Of a stretch of DNA of 64,000 nt, positions 43,634 through 55,350 are shown piece by piece. Made by a program: the position numbers and the translations under genes. The first letter of the stretch is position 1, and each line of letters begins with the position of its first letter. Source of the stretch: Fremontodendron californicum (Eukaryota; Streptophyta; Magnoliopsida; Malvales; Malvaceae). The notes beneath the pieces were generated by a model. It saw only the letters and a program-made list of their open reading frames with translations, made no database searches and was not told the DNA's origin. The stretch covers positions 5,045,501 through 5,109,500 of the forward strand of contig JAULJL010000034.1 in the NCBI GenBank assembly GCA_030761205.1. Reading direction: 5' to 3'.

Positions 43634-46600
43634 CTCCCCCTCAATACCAGCTCTTCCTCTTTGCACCATGTTGAGTTGACGACGAAACATTTCAAATTTG
43701 TTGATACTCAAACCTTTTGTGAATAAATCTGCCATTTGATCATCTGTCTTGATCTGCTTCATTTCAATCTCTTCTTGTAGAACCTTTTCTCTGATAAAGT
43801 GATAATGCACTTCTATATGTTTGGTTCTTGCGTGAAAGACTGGATTTTCTGCCAAACGAATTGCTGACTGGTTGTCGCAATACAACGGAACTGCATAATC
43901 TACTGGTTGATGTAGATCACTCATTAGTTGTATCAGCCACGTACACTCTTGAGCTGCCATTGCTGCTGCTCGATACTCAGCTTCGGTAGTTGACAATGAT
44001 ACCGTTGGTTGTCTCTTACTGCACCAAGAAATTGTTCCAGAACCAAGTTTAAACATGTACCCAGTTGTTGATCTCCTGGTGTCATGATCTCCTGCATAGT
44101 CAGCATCACAATAACCAACTAACTTACAGTCTTCACCTTTCTTGTACAAAAGACCATAATCTATTGTACTTTTCACATATCTCAGTATTCGTCGAACTGC
44201 TTCTAAATGAGGCTTCTTCGGATTTTGCATATACCGACTCATCACACCAACTGTATAAGAAATGTCAGGTCGAGTCAAGGTTAAGTAGATCAGGCTACCT
44301 ACCAATTGTCGATACATAGTTGCATCTTCCAAGTCTTTGCCTTCAAGTGCACACATCTTGCCATTTGGTTCCATCGGTGTTGAAATTGGCTTGCTCTCGA
44401 GCATTCCAAACCTTTTTAGCAAATCTTTAGAATATTTTTGTTGACAGAGAAATATTCCTTCTTGTCTGTGATCAACCTCTAGACCAAGAAAGTGCTTGAG
44501 TTGTCCAAGTTCTTTCATTTGGAAACGAACTGATAAATTCTCCTTGGTTTGAAGAATTTCTGCCTCATAATCACCAGTTATGATTAAATCATCCACATAT
44601 ATCAATACGATAGCTAGCTTTCCTCCATTAGCTTTGACAAACAAGCTGGAATCTGCAGGTGTCACTGAATAACCACTATGAGTTAAAAATTCAGCAATCT
44701 TACCATACCATGCTCTAGGTGCTTGTTTCAATCCGTAAAGTGCCTTTCGCAGCTTACACACATGCTCAGGATGATTTTGGTTTTGAAATCCCAATGGTTG
44801 AATCATGTAGATTTCCCGATCTAGCTCTCCATGAAGGAATGCATTCTTCACATCCATCTGCCACAAGTTCCAGTCTTTGTTGGCTGCAAGGGCAAGTAGG
44901 ACTCGTACGGTTGTAAGTCTTGCCACCGGACTAAACGTTTCATCATAGTCTAGCTCATACTTCTGAGAGAAACCACGAGCCACCAACCGTGCCTTGTACC
45001 TTTCAATCGACCCATCTGGACGATGTTTTATCTTGTAAACCCACTTGCAGGATATGGGTTTCACATCTCTTGGTTTTGGCACTAGATCCCAAGTCTGATT
45101 CTGCTCAAGCGCAGTGATCTCTTCTTTCATAGCCATAATCCACTCAGAACTCTGTGATGCTTCTTCAAACGTCTCAGGTTCTGTTGCAATTGGTTCTTCC
45201 ACTATGGCTGCATTAGCATATTTGGGATTTGGCTTCCGTGCTCTTGTTGTCCTTCGGATTTGTGATTGTGGAGATGGTTCTTCCACTTCACTCGATCTAA
45301 CATCTGGTTGATACACACCAGTTTGCCAAGGACTCTGGACTAACACTTGCTCGTCATCGTCATCATCACATAGGTCTTCTACTTCGTCTGAAGTTGATTT
45401 AAGTTGGACAATATACTCTCCCATTTTCTGTTGTAGCATGTCTTCAAATTCTTTTGAATCTGACAACACCTCCTTTTCTGAGGACCACCAAGAAGATGCT
45501 TCATCGAATACCACATTGCGTGAAGTGTAACATCTTCCACTCGTAGGATCACAACATTTCCATCCTTTCCTTTGGTTGTCGTATCCCACAAAGATACACC
45601 TAGTTGCTTTCTTATCAAACTTGCTACGTAAATGATCAGGAACAAATACATAACATACACAACCAAATACTCGAAAGTAGCTGACTAAAGGTTTCATTTT
45701 CCACAATTTTTCAAAGGGTGAAACAAACTCTAACCTTGGTTGAGGAAGTTTGTTGATCACATGGGCTGCGGTTCTCATAGCTTCGGCCCAAAATCTTCCG
45801 GGTACATTCTTTGCATGCAGCATACTCCGACAAATTTCTGCAAGATGTCGATTCTTTCTCTCTGCTACACCATTCTGTTGTGGTGTATTGACACAAGTAT
45901 ACTGATGACGTATGTTGCATTCTCGTAGGTATTGAGAGAATTCGCCTGAGCTATATTCTCCTCCATTGTCTGTGCGCAAGCAACATATCTTCTTTCCCAC
46001 TTCTCCTTCAACTATCTCTTTGAACTCTTTAAACTTTGAGAAAGTGTCAGACTTTTCTTTCATAAAGAAAACCCACACATACCTGGAGAAATCATCAATA
46101 AACGTCACCATGTACCGCATTCCACTAATTGATGGTTGCTTAACGGGCCCAAATACATCAGAGTGAACTAACTCTAATGGTTCTTTTGCTTTAAACTTTG
46201 ACTCCTCGTATGGCAATTGGTGTGCTTTACCATATTGGCATCCTGCACAAACTGTGTCTGTTCTTATGTCAAGCTGAGGAAGTCCCTTAAGCATCGACTT
46301 CTTCATCATCATACTTAGCTTGGAATAACTAACATGACCTAACCGCATGTGCCATAAATCTGCTGTATCGCTCCTTCTTGTCTTGTCTACATATGCTGAC
46401 TCTGCTGACATCACGTAGACTGACTCCAGACGTCGTCCTTCCATCATCGGCTGTCCTGAGATTTTGAGATCACGATATACCTTCACATCCCTTGGACCAA
46501 ACAGAATATGGTGACCTGACGATGTTAATTGTGCCACTGAAAGCAAATTTTTCTTCATGCCTTGGACATGGTAAACATCTTGTAGTGGTACCTGATTATG

Positions 46601-47764
46601 ACTATATCGAGGTGCTACTACCGTCTTACCGATGTGAGTAATCGGTAATCTTGAATTATCAGCTGTCACAACAATGCGATTTCCCTTGTATTCTGACAGG
46701 TTCTGCAACTTCTGTTTATCGCCTGTCATGTGATTTGAGCAACCTGAATCGACAATCCAGTCATTCTCATAGTCAATTCGGTCAGCCGTTGTTACTGTGA
46801 GAGCTAACTCTTCCTCTTCCATAGCAAAAAATGCTTCAGCGTCCCAATCATCTTCGCTTTTCTCCTTTGTACTAGAAGTAGCAGCATTGCTCTCAGCGGG
46901 CCTTTTGTTAAACCAACAATCTTTTGCCATGTGACCTTTCTTGTCACAGTTGTAACAGTTACCTTCAAATCTTTTATTGTTGCTACGATTCTTTGAAGCT
47001 CCCCCTGGACGAGAGCTCCCTTCTCCTTGATGACTTTTTGTCTTGTCACCATACTTTTTAGATCCACCACCGACGTGCTGTTTGAATTTGCCTTTGCTTT
47101 TGTTGGTGTAGAGTGCTTCCTCTTCACTTTTCAACGAGACCCCTCCCATTTGCTTGGCCATAGATTCTTGACCAACAAGCAAATTTTCAAACTCTACAAG
47201 TGATGGTTGAGTTGGCCATCCTTGTATAGCGGCAACGAAGCTGCGATATTCGGGCCTCAAACCATGGATAATTATTCTTTTTACCCTGGTATCTCCAATA
47301 GCGGCTGTAGGATCTAAATCAGAAATTTCACGGCATAACGTTTTTACCTTGTGAAAGTATTGAGCAATCGGTATATCTCGTTGTGCAACTGATAACAATT
47401 CATTCTCAAGAAGTTGAAGTCTTGTGTCATTCTTTCTCGAAAAGAGTGCATCTAAAGTATCCCACGCTTCTTTTGGCGTTTCTAGCTTTTGTATGTGTTC
47501 CAACATTTCTTCTTCAACTGTGGTCTTAAGGGCAAACATGGCTTTACCCACTTTAATCTTCCATTTGCGCAAGGTTCCTTGAGCATCTTCTTGCTCGGGC
47601 TTCGTAACTTCACTACCACCAACGACTTCCCAAAGGTCTTGACCTTGTAGGTAAGACATCATACACGTCTTCCACGTGTTGTAATTTTTGTGATTGAGCT
47701 TCTTGATTCCTCCAACTACTTGAAGATCACCCATCGTGTCGGCAAGACTAACAATACCGAACAA
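43628..47764 (-). CDS. Copia gag-pol polyprotein, 1378 aa, intact
   Basis: A single frame encodes, in order: a gag domain ([11 protein letters not shown] near residue 22) ending in a zinc knuckle [14 protein letters not shown] (270-283); an aspartic protease with active site [10 protein letters not shown] (from Asp339); the GAG-pre-integrase HHCC zinc site (WHMRLGHV ... [10 protein letters not shown]); an integrase core with [17 protein letters not shown] and [11 protein letters not shown]; reverse transcriptase with [17 protein letters not shown] and the catalytic [11 protein letters not shown]; and RNase H with [10 protein letters not shown] and [11 protein letters not shown]. The domain order protease-integrase-RT-RNase H defines Ty1/copia. 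The frame ends by reading through the polypurine tract into the LTR (IEGEC then stop). The start at Met1 of [15 protein letters not shown] is uncertain; the second Met is also possible. Confidence 0.97.
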   Translation of the reverse strand: MFGIVSLADTMGDLQVVGGIKKLNHKNYNTWKTCMMSYLQGQDLWEVVGGSEVTKPEQEDAQGTLRKWKIKVGKAMFALKTTVEEEMLEHIQKLETPKEAWDTLDALFSRKNDTRLQLLENELLSVAQRDIPIAQYFHKVKTLCREISDLDPTAAIGDTRVKRIIIHGLRPEYRSFVAAIQGWPTQPSLVEFENLLVGQESMAKQMGGVSLKSEEEALYTNKSKGKFKQHVGGGSKKYGDKTKSHQGEGSSRPGGASKNRSNNKRFEGNCYNCDKKGHMAKDCWFNKRPAESNAATSSTKEKSEDDWDAEAFFAMEEEELALTVTTADRIDYENDWIVDSGCSNHMTGDKQKLQNLSEYKGNRIVVTADNSRLPITHIGKTVVAPRYSHNQVPLQDVYHVQGMKKNLLSVAQLTSSGHHILFGPRDVKVYRDLKISGQPMMEGRRLESVYVMSAESAYVDKTRRSDTADLWHMRLGHVSYSKLSMMMKKSMLKGLPQLDIRTDTVCAGCQYGKAHQLPYEESKFKAKEPLELVHSDVFGPVKQPSISGMRYMVTFIDDFSRYVWVFFMKEKSDTFSKFKEFKEIVEGEVGKKICCLRTDNGGEYSSGEFSQYLRECNIRHQYTCVNTPQQNGVAERKNRHLAEICRSMLHAKNVPGRFWAEAMRTAAHVINKLPQPRLEFVSPFEKLWKMKPLVSYFRVFGCVCYVFVPDHLRSKFDKKATRCIFVGYDNQRKGWKCCDPTSGRCYTSRNVVFDEASSWWSSEKEVLSDSKEFEDMLQQKMGEYIVQLKSTSDEVEDLCDDDDDEQVLVQSPWQTGVYQPDVRSSEVEEPSPQSQIRRTTRARKPNPKYANAAIVEEPIATEPETFEEASQSSEWIMAMKEEITALEQNQTWDLVPKPRDVKPISCKWVYKIKHRPDGSIERYKARLVARGFSQKYELDYDETFSPVARLTTVRVLLALAANKDWNLWQMDVKNAFLHGELDREIYMIQPLGFQNQNHPEHVCKLRKALYGLKQAPRAWYGKIAEFLTHSGYSVTPADSSLFVKANGGKLAIVLIYVDDLIITGDYEAEILQTKENLSVRFQMKELGQLKHFLGLEVDHRQEGIFLCQQKYSKDLLKRFGMLESKPISTPMEPNGKMCALEGKDLEDATMYRQLVGSLIYLTLTRPDISYTVGVMSRYMQNPKKPHLEAVRRILRYVKSTIDYGLLYKKGEDCKLVGYCDADYAGDHDTRRSTTGYMFKLGSGTISWCSKRQPTVSLSTTEAEYRAAAMAAQECTWLIQLMSDLHQPVDYAVPLYCDNQSAIRLAENPVFHARTKHIEVHYHFIREKVLQEEIEMKQIKTDDQMADLFTKGLSINKFEMFRRQLNMVQRGRAGIEGEC
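43634..43646 (-). other. Polypurine tract of the copia element
   Basis: TATTGAGGGGGAG on the minus strand directly precedes the LTR and is also coding (the IEGE codons). Confidence 0.85.
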
Positions 47765-48244
47765 GCTTGATTTTGAGACACAAACTTGTAGAGTACAAAC
47801 TCCTCACAACTCAAGAACGCTCAAACCAAAAATAGTACCTGAATAACTATTTCACCGTGAATAGTACCGTATACGTGAACAGTATTGTACGTATGTCGTA
47901 CACTAGAACAAATCCAGTATACGTTAACAATTACTGCAAAAGTATACAACCACACGTATGAATAGTAACCGTATCTGTGAATAGTGACCGTATACTGGAA
48001 CAGTGACCGTAGCCCGTGAATAGTGCACCAGGTAGGTTCCCAGGAAAGAGAGGTGGGTCACTGATAGACACACTTAAATACCAAGTCTTTCCTAGCCAGA
48101 ACTTCCCTAGACACTTTCACACTACCACACTTTATTTCCAGCAACAAGAATAATTCTTTTCTGATGTGGAAGATCAGACAATACTGCAACCACAGAGCAT
48201 ACTAAGAACCAACACTTTCACTGCAGCGGAATAAGGACCACGAA

Positions 48245-48262
48245 CCAATGGCTCTGATACCA
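48245..48262 (-). other. Primer-binding site of the copia element (initiator tRNA-Met)
   Basis: On the minus strand TGGTATCAGAGCCATTGG starts two bases after the 5' LTR, the usual copia PBS complementary to initiator tRNA-Met. Confidence 0.92.
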
Positions 48263-48264
48263 AT

Positions 48265-48754
48265 TGTTGAGAAAAGCTTAGAGTAGATAACTCTAATTTT
48301 ACCACTCAAAGAAGAAAGTTTAGATTTTAGGAAAACTCACAAATGCTCACACTTCACTCTAGACTACACTCTTTAGAGAAGAACTCCTTAGGAAAACTTA
48401 GAACTTTTATTGCTTATTGAAGCTTACTACTTGATGATTTACAAATGCAAGGGAGGGGGTATTTATACAATACCAAGACAAACACAAGCCACACAAATAT
48501 AAAATCTAAATAAATTACAACCACTCATTGTTGTTTAATAACAACCACACATTTAAATCACACAACTACAACCACACATTAAACCACACAACTACAACCA
48601 CACATTAAACCACACAACTACAACCACATATTAAACCACACAATTACAACCACATATAAACCACACAATTACAACCACACATTAAACCACACAATTGCAA
48701 CCACACATAGTTAGGCTTTTATTTTTCCTTGGGCTGGTATTGGACAATTTAACA
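48265..48754 (-). repeat. 5' LTR of the copia element (490 bp)
   Basis: I see no difference from 43144-43633. On the minus strand it starts TGTTAAATTGTCCAATACCA and includes the TATA box TATAAATACC. Confidence 0.95.
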
Positions 48755-49982
48755 TCTTTTACCAGAAGTGTAAATATTTAAGACAGGGTTAAAAATGTTC
48801 TACCTTTGGACTAGGGATAATATTCAAATAAATCCCTTAACTTTTATATCAATCTCTATTGTTTCACCGAAATTAACTTTTAAAAAATATTTTCTCAAAA
48901 ATATAAAGATTTTTCTGAAAAAAATAGATATTTTTTTTATGTTTAGATGATTGTACGAAAATGTTTTATGTTGTTTGATTGTTTTTTGAAAAAGTTCATT
49001 TTTTCAAATAGCAATATTGACATAAATATTAAATATTAATATTTTAATAATAATATTTAATATTAAAATATTATATTAATATTAAATATTTAAAATAATA
49101 CTATTTATTATTAAAATTTTAACTATATTAATATTTTAAAATATTATTTCTATTAATATTTATACTATTAAATTAGTAATATTTTTCTACTAAAAAAAAT
49201 AATTATTAAATCTGTATAAAGTATAATTTATATATTTATTATTAAAATAGTAATATAAAAAAAATTTCAATAAAATATTAAAAATATTATTTAAAATTTA
49301 AAATATTGATAATGTTACAATTTGTTATTAAAATAATAATATTATTATATGAAATAATATTTTTATTAAAATAATAAATAATAAATAATATTTATTATAT
49401 TAATAATATTATATATTATTAAAATATAAATATATATGTTTAACAATATTCAAAATATAAATATCGAAAAATTACAATATTAAAATATTTTTATAATTTA
49501 AAAATTTTAAAAATTATTAATATAATAATGTTTTGTTTGAGTCAAATCTCGATCTAAAAAATCATGTTCAAATTTTGATTCGAGTCGAACTAAGTTCGCA
49601 GATTTGGTGAGTAATCTTATTTATAGATAGCTTTTTTTTTTAAAATTGTCATTTTTTTTTAAATGGAAAGACGATTTCTAGATTAAATGTTTTATTTTTT
49701 ATTGATCAATAGATTTTCTGTCAAACAAGTATCAAAAAATATAAAAATTATTTTTTAAAAATTATTTTCTGTGAAATAAACGGAGTTTCGTATTCAACAA
49801 ATTAAGTTAGAAGCAGCAAAATCATTCTCTTTTTTGTGTTAAATGTATCTCTTTTCTCGGGTCATCGACTGCAATGAAGGTTGAGACTAAAAATTCTATA
49901 GCGAAATGAGGGAGGCACTATGTCCACGTGTTAATGTCGACGCCCGCACATGATTTTCCCCTTCCCATCCAGTCGTTTTGCT
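48755..49982. other. Very AT-rich spacer
   Basis: 48880-49540 is almost pure A/T with many short palindromes such as attaaatattaatattttaa. It is followed by a short segment with gagtcgaactaagttcgcag. No gene is visible. Confidence 0.45.
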
Positions 49983-50434
49983 TAGGGGTGTAAACGAGAC
50001 ACCTGTGCTCGCAAGCTACTCGAGTTCGACTCGAAAAAAACTCGAATTCGATTCGGTCATTATCGAGCCGAGCTCGAGCTCGAGCAGCTCGAGCTATCGA
50101 GCGAGCTGAGTTCGAGTATCTTAATACCCGATTCGAGCAGCTCGCGAGCCTAATCGAGCTTTTTTTATTTATAATATTTTTATTATTAATTTACTATTTT
50201 ACCCTTAATATATATATACATACTTAAAAACCCTTAATTTGAGCTCGAGCTCGAGCTCGAGTATATAAACGAGCCTAATCGAGTCGAGCTCGAATAGTTC
50301 AATTTTATCTTGAGCCGAGCTCGAGCTTAAAAAATGATACTCGATCGAGCTCGAACCGAGCTTCGAGCCTCGAGTTTCGAATCGAGCTCGAGCTTCTCAG
50401 TATTCGAGCTCGGCTCGACTCGATTACAGCCCTA
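49983..50434. mobile_element. hAT-type MITE built of GAGCTCGAGC repeats
   Basis: This is a 452-bp element flanked by a perfect 8-bp duplication GTTTTGCT (49975-49982 and 50435-50442). The ends TAGGGGTGTAAACGAG and (reverse complement) TAGGGCTGTAATCGAG are inverted repeats. The interior is packed with gagctcgagctcgag and tcgagc motifs on both sides of an AT-rich centre. An 8-bp duplication and short TIRs point to hAT. A second copy starts at 63786. Confidence 0.88.
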
Positions 50435-50442
50435 GTTTTGCT

Positions 50443-51862
50443 GAGGATCAGAATTTGGAAGTTTTCTACTCCTTTTGGACGGAGGAAGAGATTAAAAAAT
50501 GAAATTAGTTATTGTAATAATAATATTAAATTATGTAGCGTTTAAATTAAAATTAACGGTGAGATATGCATTTGGATGTAAAAGTAACGATTATGATGAG
50601 ATGAATTATAATGAAAAAAAAAATGACTATTAAAGATATTAAATTAAAATGTGTATATAATAAAATTTTATAACATATTTGAGAAGTTAATAAATAATTA
50701 AAAATTACTAAAATTAAAATAAATAATATATATTTACATATTTTAAAATAAAAATAAATTATTAATTAAATATATAAATTGTTTATTTAAAATAATAATA
50801 TTAAGTTATTTAAATAACTTTAAATAAATAAAAAATAAACAAAATTAAAACTACAAGAATGTCCTCCACTATAACATTGAGGATAAAAAAGAACAAAAAA
50901 AAAGTATGGACAATTTGGTAAATAAACACTTCCGATGAAGGTGAATTGCTTCACTGATCCAGTAAAGAAAAACACCTGCAGTGCGGGGGAGGTTTCGACT
51001 GCCCAGTTGGTTTCAAATGGAACCTTCATCTTCGTCTTCGATCCAATATAGTCCAAGTAAATAAAGGTCCAGTGAAGAAAAACAATCCAGGTCTCGACTG
51101 CCCTGCACTGGGGTTCAATTGGTTCCAAATGGAACTTTCGTCTTCGATCCAATATAGTCCAAGTAAACCCCTCCAAATTCCAAACCCATTTGTCACGCCG
51201 GCATAGACTTTGTACGTGCGCATTAAACAAGTGATAAAAATGAGCTTCTCAACTCTCTCCAAATCAAATATAATTGTTTACACCCCACTCCCCTTCTCGC
51301 TTCATGTTTTTACTGTTAAAATTTAAATATAATAATTGAATTCTTCACTTAAGATTTTAACAATTTAATATAATATTAGAGTTTGAATTTTAATAATCAT
51401 TTTTTAAAATATTTTTTATCTAGTATTTTATTATTTATCGCGTTGTGCATTGATACTTTAACTTTTTTTGGCTTATATTTTTTTTATAATTGAATTATAT
51501 GTAAATTCATTAATTATTTATTCAATTTGCATGTAAAAAAATATGTTAAAATTTAAATATAATAATTAAATTTTTTCTATCCACGTAAGCTTTTAGACAA
51601 GCGATAAGCTAATAATTTAACAAATACTGCACAATTTTCTTCATTTCTTTTTCTAGGAAATATCGTTCATAATTTGCTTTATTATGTTCAAATCTTTGCC
51701 GGTTCCTCCTTTGAATATTCCTACGTAGCTAAGCATTGGACCTTTTTTTCCCTGTAAAGAAGCTAGATTAATTATCGGGAGTTGGTAAGTAACCATAAAA
51801 CCTTGTTTTGATATATAATTTTATCTCAAAAAAGAGAGCAAAAGAAGACAAGTGAGTGAAGG
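50443..51862. other. Spacer upstream of the PLAC8-type locus
   Basis: AT-rich to 50940, then the tandem duplication described separately, then AT-rich again (51300-51650). The last 200 bp before 51863 would include the former promoter and leader of the PLAC8-type gene. No other gene is supported. Confidence 0.4.
50955..51170. repeat. Imperfect ~110-bp tandem duplication
   Basis: Both units contain ccagt(a/g)aagaaaaac, tcgactgccc, a ttggttycaaatggaac-type segment and tcttcgatccaatatagtcc followed by aagtaaa. The two minus-strand ORFs over it are frame accidents of the duplication. Confidence 0.8.
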
Positions 51863-52504
51863 TATGGGACGGACGCCCTGATGCATCCCCTTCTGGTTAC
51901 GAATCTGAACAAATTCAACCTCAAGAATATGAGCCAAACCATGAAGCAACAACAAATATACCTGATCAATGTTTTGCTGCAACCTATCAGAACAATCAAC
52001 AAGACCAGCAATACCAGGCACGCCCCCAGCAAATGGGCACACTTGGAAATGATCCACAGGCTCAACAACAACAGTTCCAGCGACAGCCGCAGCCAAATAG
52101 GCCGAACCAGCAGCCTGCAGCATATCCACCACAGCCAGTGCAGTACCCGCAAACCAATCAGATGTACGCAAATGTTGGCCCACAACAAGTGATGCAATCT
52201 CAGACCGTTTACGCCCCTAAAGTTTCACAACAAGCATTTCCTCAAACAGCGTACCTGCCTCCTCCTGATCAGGGTATGCCACCGCATAAACCTGGTGGGG
52301 GTCAACCTCCTGCTGTAGCAGGAATTCCAGGGGGCCTGGTGTTGACCAGAGTTGGAAAAGTGACCTTTTTGATTGCATGGATGATCCGCTGAACGGTAAA
52401 ACTTCTTTCAAATTTTCAGTATCACTTGGGTTCATGCACAAACAGAGAAAAAACACACGTCCGTCTCCTCGTTCACTCGTTGCACGCTGCTTCACTTTTC
52501 ATCA

Positions 52505-52850
52505 ATGTAGAAAAAATCGGATCGGAGGTTAAACCGATATTTCGGTGTGACTTTCGATTCTCGATTCAATCACTTTAAATAAAATTTTTAAATATTTTAA
52601 AAATAATTTTAATGTTAAATAAATATTAAATATAGTAAATAGTTAATAAAAATAAACATTTAGCTTAGTGGTATGATCTTTATTATATTTTTATGAGGTT
52701 TTGGGTTTAATCTAATCATTTACAAAAAATATTTTTGAAAAAAATTATTAAAAAAATAAAAAACGATTTTTTACCTGTTGAACCGGTTTTTGACTAGTTC
52801 GATTAAATCCGATTTTATTATACCGACCGGTCCGATCCAGTTTTTTATTT
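52505..52850. mobile_element. MITE with 'ATCGGATCGG/CCGGTT' ends, copy 2
   Basis: This starts aaaaaatcggatcggaggtt and ends ccgaccggtccgatccagtt, giving short inverted ends. The body shares aaataaatattaaatatag and tagtggtatgatc with copies 1 and 3. It lies in intron 1 of the PLAC8-type locus. Confidence 0.65.
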
Positions 52851-52894
52851 CATGCTTTTCATTCTTATACTATATTATTGATATTTTAGTATGT

Positions 52895-53127
52895 AAATCT
52901 AGAACAATATTGGATACGACGCGATTACAATATTTGAAAAAAAAAATTAAAACACGAAAAAGAAACACAGACCTGATAAGAATACATGAACATATCAAAA
53001 TCTATATAATACAAATTATTAATATATCAAAATTTATACAATATAATTAAAATATCTTGAACACGATTATGACACGAAAAAATATACGTATAAACACAAT
53101 ACAGATACACGAATTGTCAGATCTAAG
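52895..53127. mobile_element. ACACGA-rich MITE, copy 8
   Basis: This starts tctagaacaatattggatac and ends cgaattgtcagatctaag. The core includes aacatatcaaaatctatata and tcttgaacacgattatgaca. It lies in intron 1 of the PLAC8-type locus. Confidence 0.7.
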
Positions 53128-53697
53128 AAAAGGAGACTCTAGATCATAATGTACACCTCTAAGTAAGTACTAAGGAACATGTACCATACATATAAAGTAA
53201 AAACTTAAACAGAGCTTTAATCTAGTTGATTTATGCAGTCACTTTTAAAATATGATATTCAATAGATTTAAAATTCGAATATCTGCATATTCTTTCCTGA
53301 TTCTCAGGCTACGATCTATATTGTATAAAAAAAAATTAAAAAAACTTAATTACTATCATGATCAGTTAATGAAATAAACTGCTTCTTAACTTTACATTTT
53401 TTTTCTCACTATTCCACTCACTTCACATAGTAAAATTCATAGGTTCAACATCAAACATTGTATTTATGAATAAATTGATTAGCAAATCTCACTTTTGGAT
53501 TACTTAAATAGTTTTTTTTTTCGTATCATGCGAGACAAATTGAAGAAAAAAAAATCAATATCCAAAAAATGAAAAAAAACGTTGATTTGGTATTTGTTAA
53601 AAAAATGTTACCTAGTTGTTAAGATTACATAAAAATAAAATAAAAATAAAGATATATCAACAATTTGTAATGCACTATTTATAGATGCTTTGCTAGG

Positions 53698-54781
53698 ATT
53701 ATTGGGTATCTTGAGTCTAAGTCCCACATTAAGTAACTTGATTAAGCTAAGAGAATAGTCATTCCACATTGCTTAGTTATATTAATTCAAGTAGAGTACT
53801 CATCCCACATTGCTTAGTTATGTTAAGCCTAGGAGGGTGCTCACCTAGAAGTAGGAGCTTTGGCCTTTAGAAGAAAACAACCACCACCCCTTTTGAGAGA
53901 GGGTCTATACACTTAAGTAGAAGTTGTATTAGGATTTTTTGGATAATGAGACAAGTTTGTTTGTAAGAAGGTTTGTAACTTTATCCGTGCAAAAGTTACA
54001 ATATTAGGAGGATGGTTTGTAACTTTATCCGTGCAAAAGTTACAATACTTGTAGGAAGGTTTATAGCTTCATTCGTGCAAAAGTGTTACAATACTTGTAG
54101 GAAGTTTGTAGCTTTATCCGTGCAAAAAATGGAAGGTTTGTAGCTTTAATCTCCATTGGGATCGTGGATGTAGGTCAAGAAGGGCTGAACCACGTTAAAA
54201 ATATTGTGTTAATACTTGCTATTGGACTGCCATGCTATTTCCAATAAGGATTGCCTCGAAATGTAGCGTATTGTGGCTAATTTTGATTTATTTTACCTTA
54301 GTTATGTTAAGCCTAGGAGGGTGCTCACCTATAAGTAGGAGCTTTGGCCTTTAGAAGAAAACAACCACCACCCATGTGAGAGAGGATCTATACACTTAAG
54401 TAGAAGTTGTATTAGGATTTTTTGGGTAATGAGTCAAGTTTGTTTGTAAGAAAGTTTGTAACTTTATCCGTGCAAAAGTTACAATATTAGGAGGATGGTT
54501 TGTAACTTTATCCGTGCAAAAGTTACAATACTTGTAGGAAAGTTTATAGCTTCATTCATGCAAAAATTACAATACTTGTAGGAAGGTTTGTAGCTTTATC
54601 CGTGCAAAAAATGGAAGGTTTGTAGCTTTAATCTCCATTGGGATCGTGGATGTAAGTCAAGAAGGACTGAACCACGTTAAAAATATTGTGTTAATACTTG
54701 CTATTGGACCGCCATGCTATTTCCAATAAGGATTGCCTCGAAATGCAGCGTATTGTGGCTAATTTTGATTTATTTTACCTT
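53698..54781 (+). mobile_element. Solo LTR related to the TRIM family, with an internal ~484-bp tandem duplication
   Basis: The LTR-like sequence begins near ttgggtatcttgagtctaag and ends near gccatgctatttccaata. It shares with the TRIM at 41035 the phrases ccaccaccc, gatcgtggatgtagg, caagaagg and 'tgaaccacgt' and repeated units of the kind 'gtttgtagctttatccgtgc'. The segment 53814-54297 is repeated at 54298-54781, including about 50 bp of host intron sequence after the LTR (ggattgcctcgaaatg ... gatttattttacct). The second copy ends just before the splice acceptor of exon 2. A ggatt flank on both sides of the first copy may be its target duplication. Confidence 0.75.
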
Positions 54782-55009
54782 CCAGCTTTGGTGATAGTCT
54801 TCTTCCCATGGTTCACATTCGGCCAGATCGCTGAAATTGTGGATGATGGCGACATAAGTAAGTATAGATTTTTGAAAATATTTTCATTTTAATAAATTTT
54901 ATTATTTATTGAATTTTGAAAAAAAAAATTATAACATCAATGTTCAATTATTTTAACATAAAATACTAATGAAAATTTTGATATGATAAAAGAACAAGAA
55001 CATTATCAG

Positions 55010-55350
55010 CAAGGTTAAAAAAATCGAATCGATCCGATCAAATCTTCGATTTTCGATCTAATTTTTTTTAATATTTAAACACTAAGTGTAATATTAAATA
55101 AATATTAAATATAGTTAAAAATTAACAAAAATATTCATTTGGTTTAATGATATGATTTTTAATATAAAATCAAGAGTTTAAAAGTTCAAATCTCATTAAT
55201 TACAAATAAAATTTTTTAAAAAAAAAAACATATAAAATCAGTTTTTTACCGGTTTAATAAATTTTCGATTTTAACATACTCGTCGAACCTGACAAACCAC
55301 TAATTCTTGGTTCAACCAATCCGATTGATTAATTCGGTTTGATTTTTTTT
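55010..55350. mobile_element. MITE with 'ATCGGATCGG/CCGGTT' ends, copy 3
   Basis: This starts ggttaaaaaaatcgaatcga and ends aaccaatccgattgattaat. The body shares ttaaataaatattaaatata and taatgatatgatttttaata. It lies in intron 2 of the PLAC8-type locus. Confidence 0.65.

Larger units (their letters stand above)
43144..48754 (-). mobile_element. Intact Ty1/copia LTR retrotransposon
   Basis: This is a 5611-bp element with two 490-bp LTRs in which I see no difference, a perfect 5-bp target duplication TCTTT (43139-43143 and 48755-48759), a primer-binding site, a polypurine tract and one uninterrupted polyprotein frame. On the minus strand each LTR carries a TATA box (TATAAATA). Identical LTRs plus an intact frame mean a very recent, possibly still active insertion. 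Confidence 0.97.

Noticed and set aside
48880..49540. Palindrome-rich AT tract as a replication origin or matrix-attachment region
   Set aside because: AT-richness alone is common across this window. There is no specific motif to support either role.
51881..52192. ORF of 103 codons starting ATGCATCCC as the start of the PLAC8-type protein
   Set aside because: Its composition is unlike a protein, and the overlapping Gln/Pro-rich frame is the one that reads like a real N-terminus. No splice joins it to the domain.
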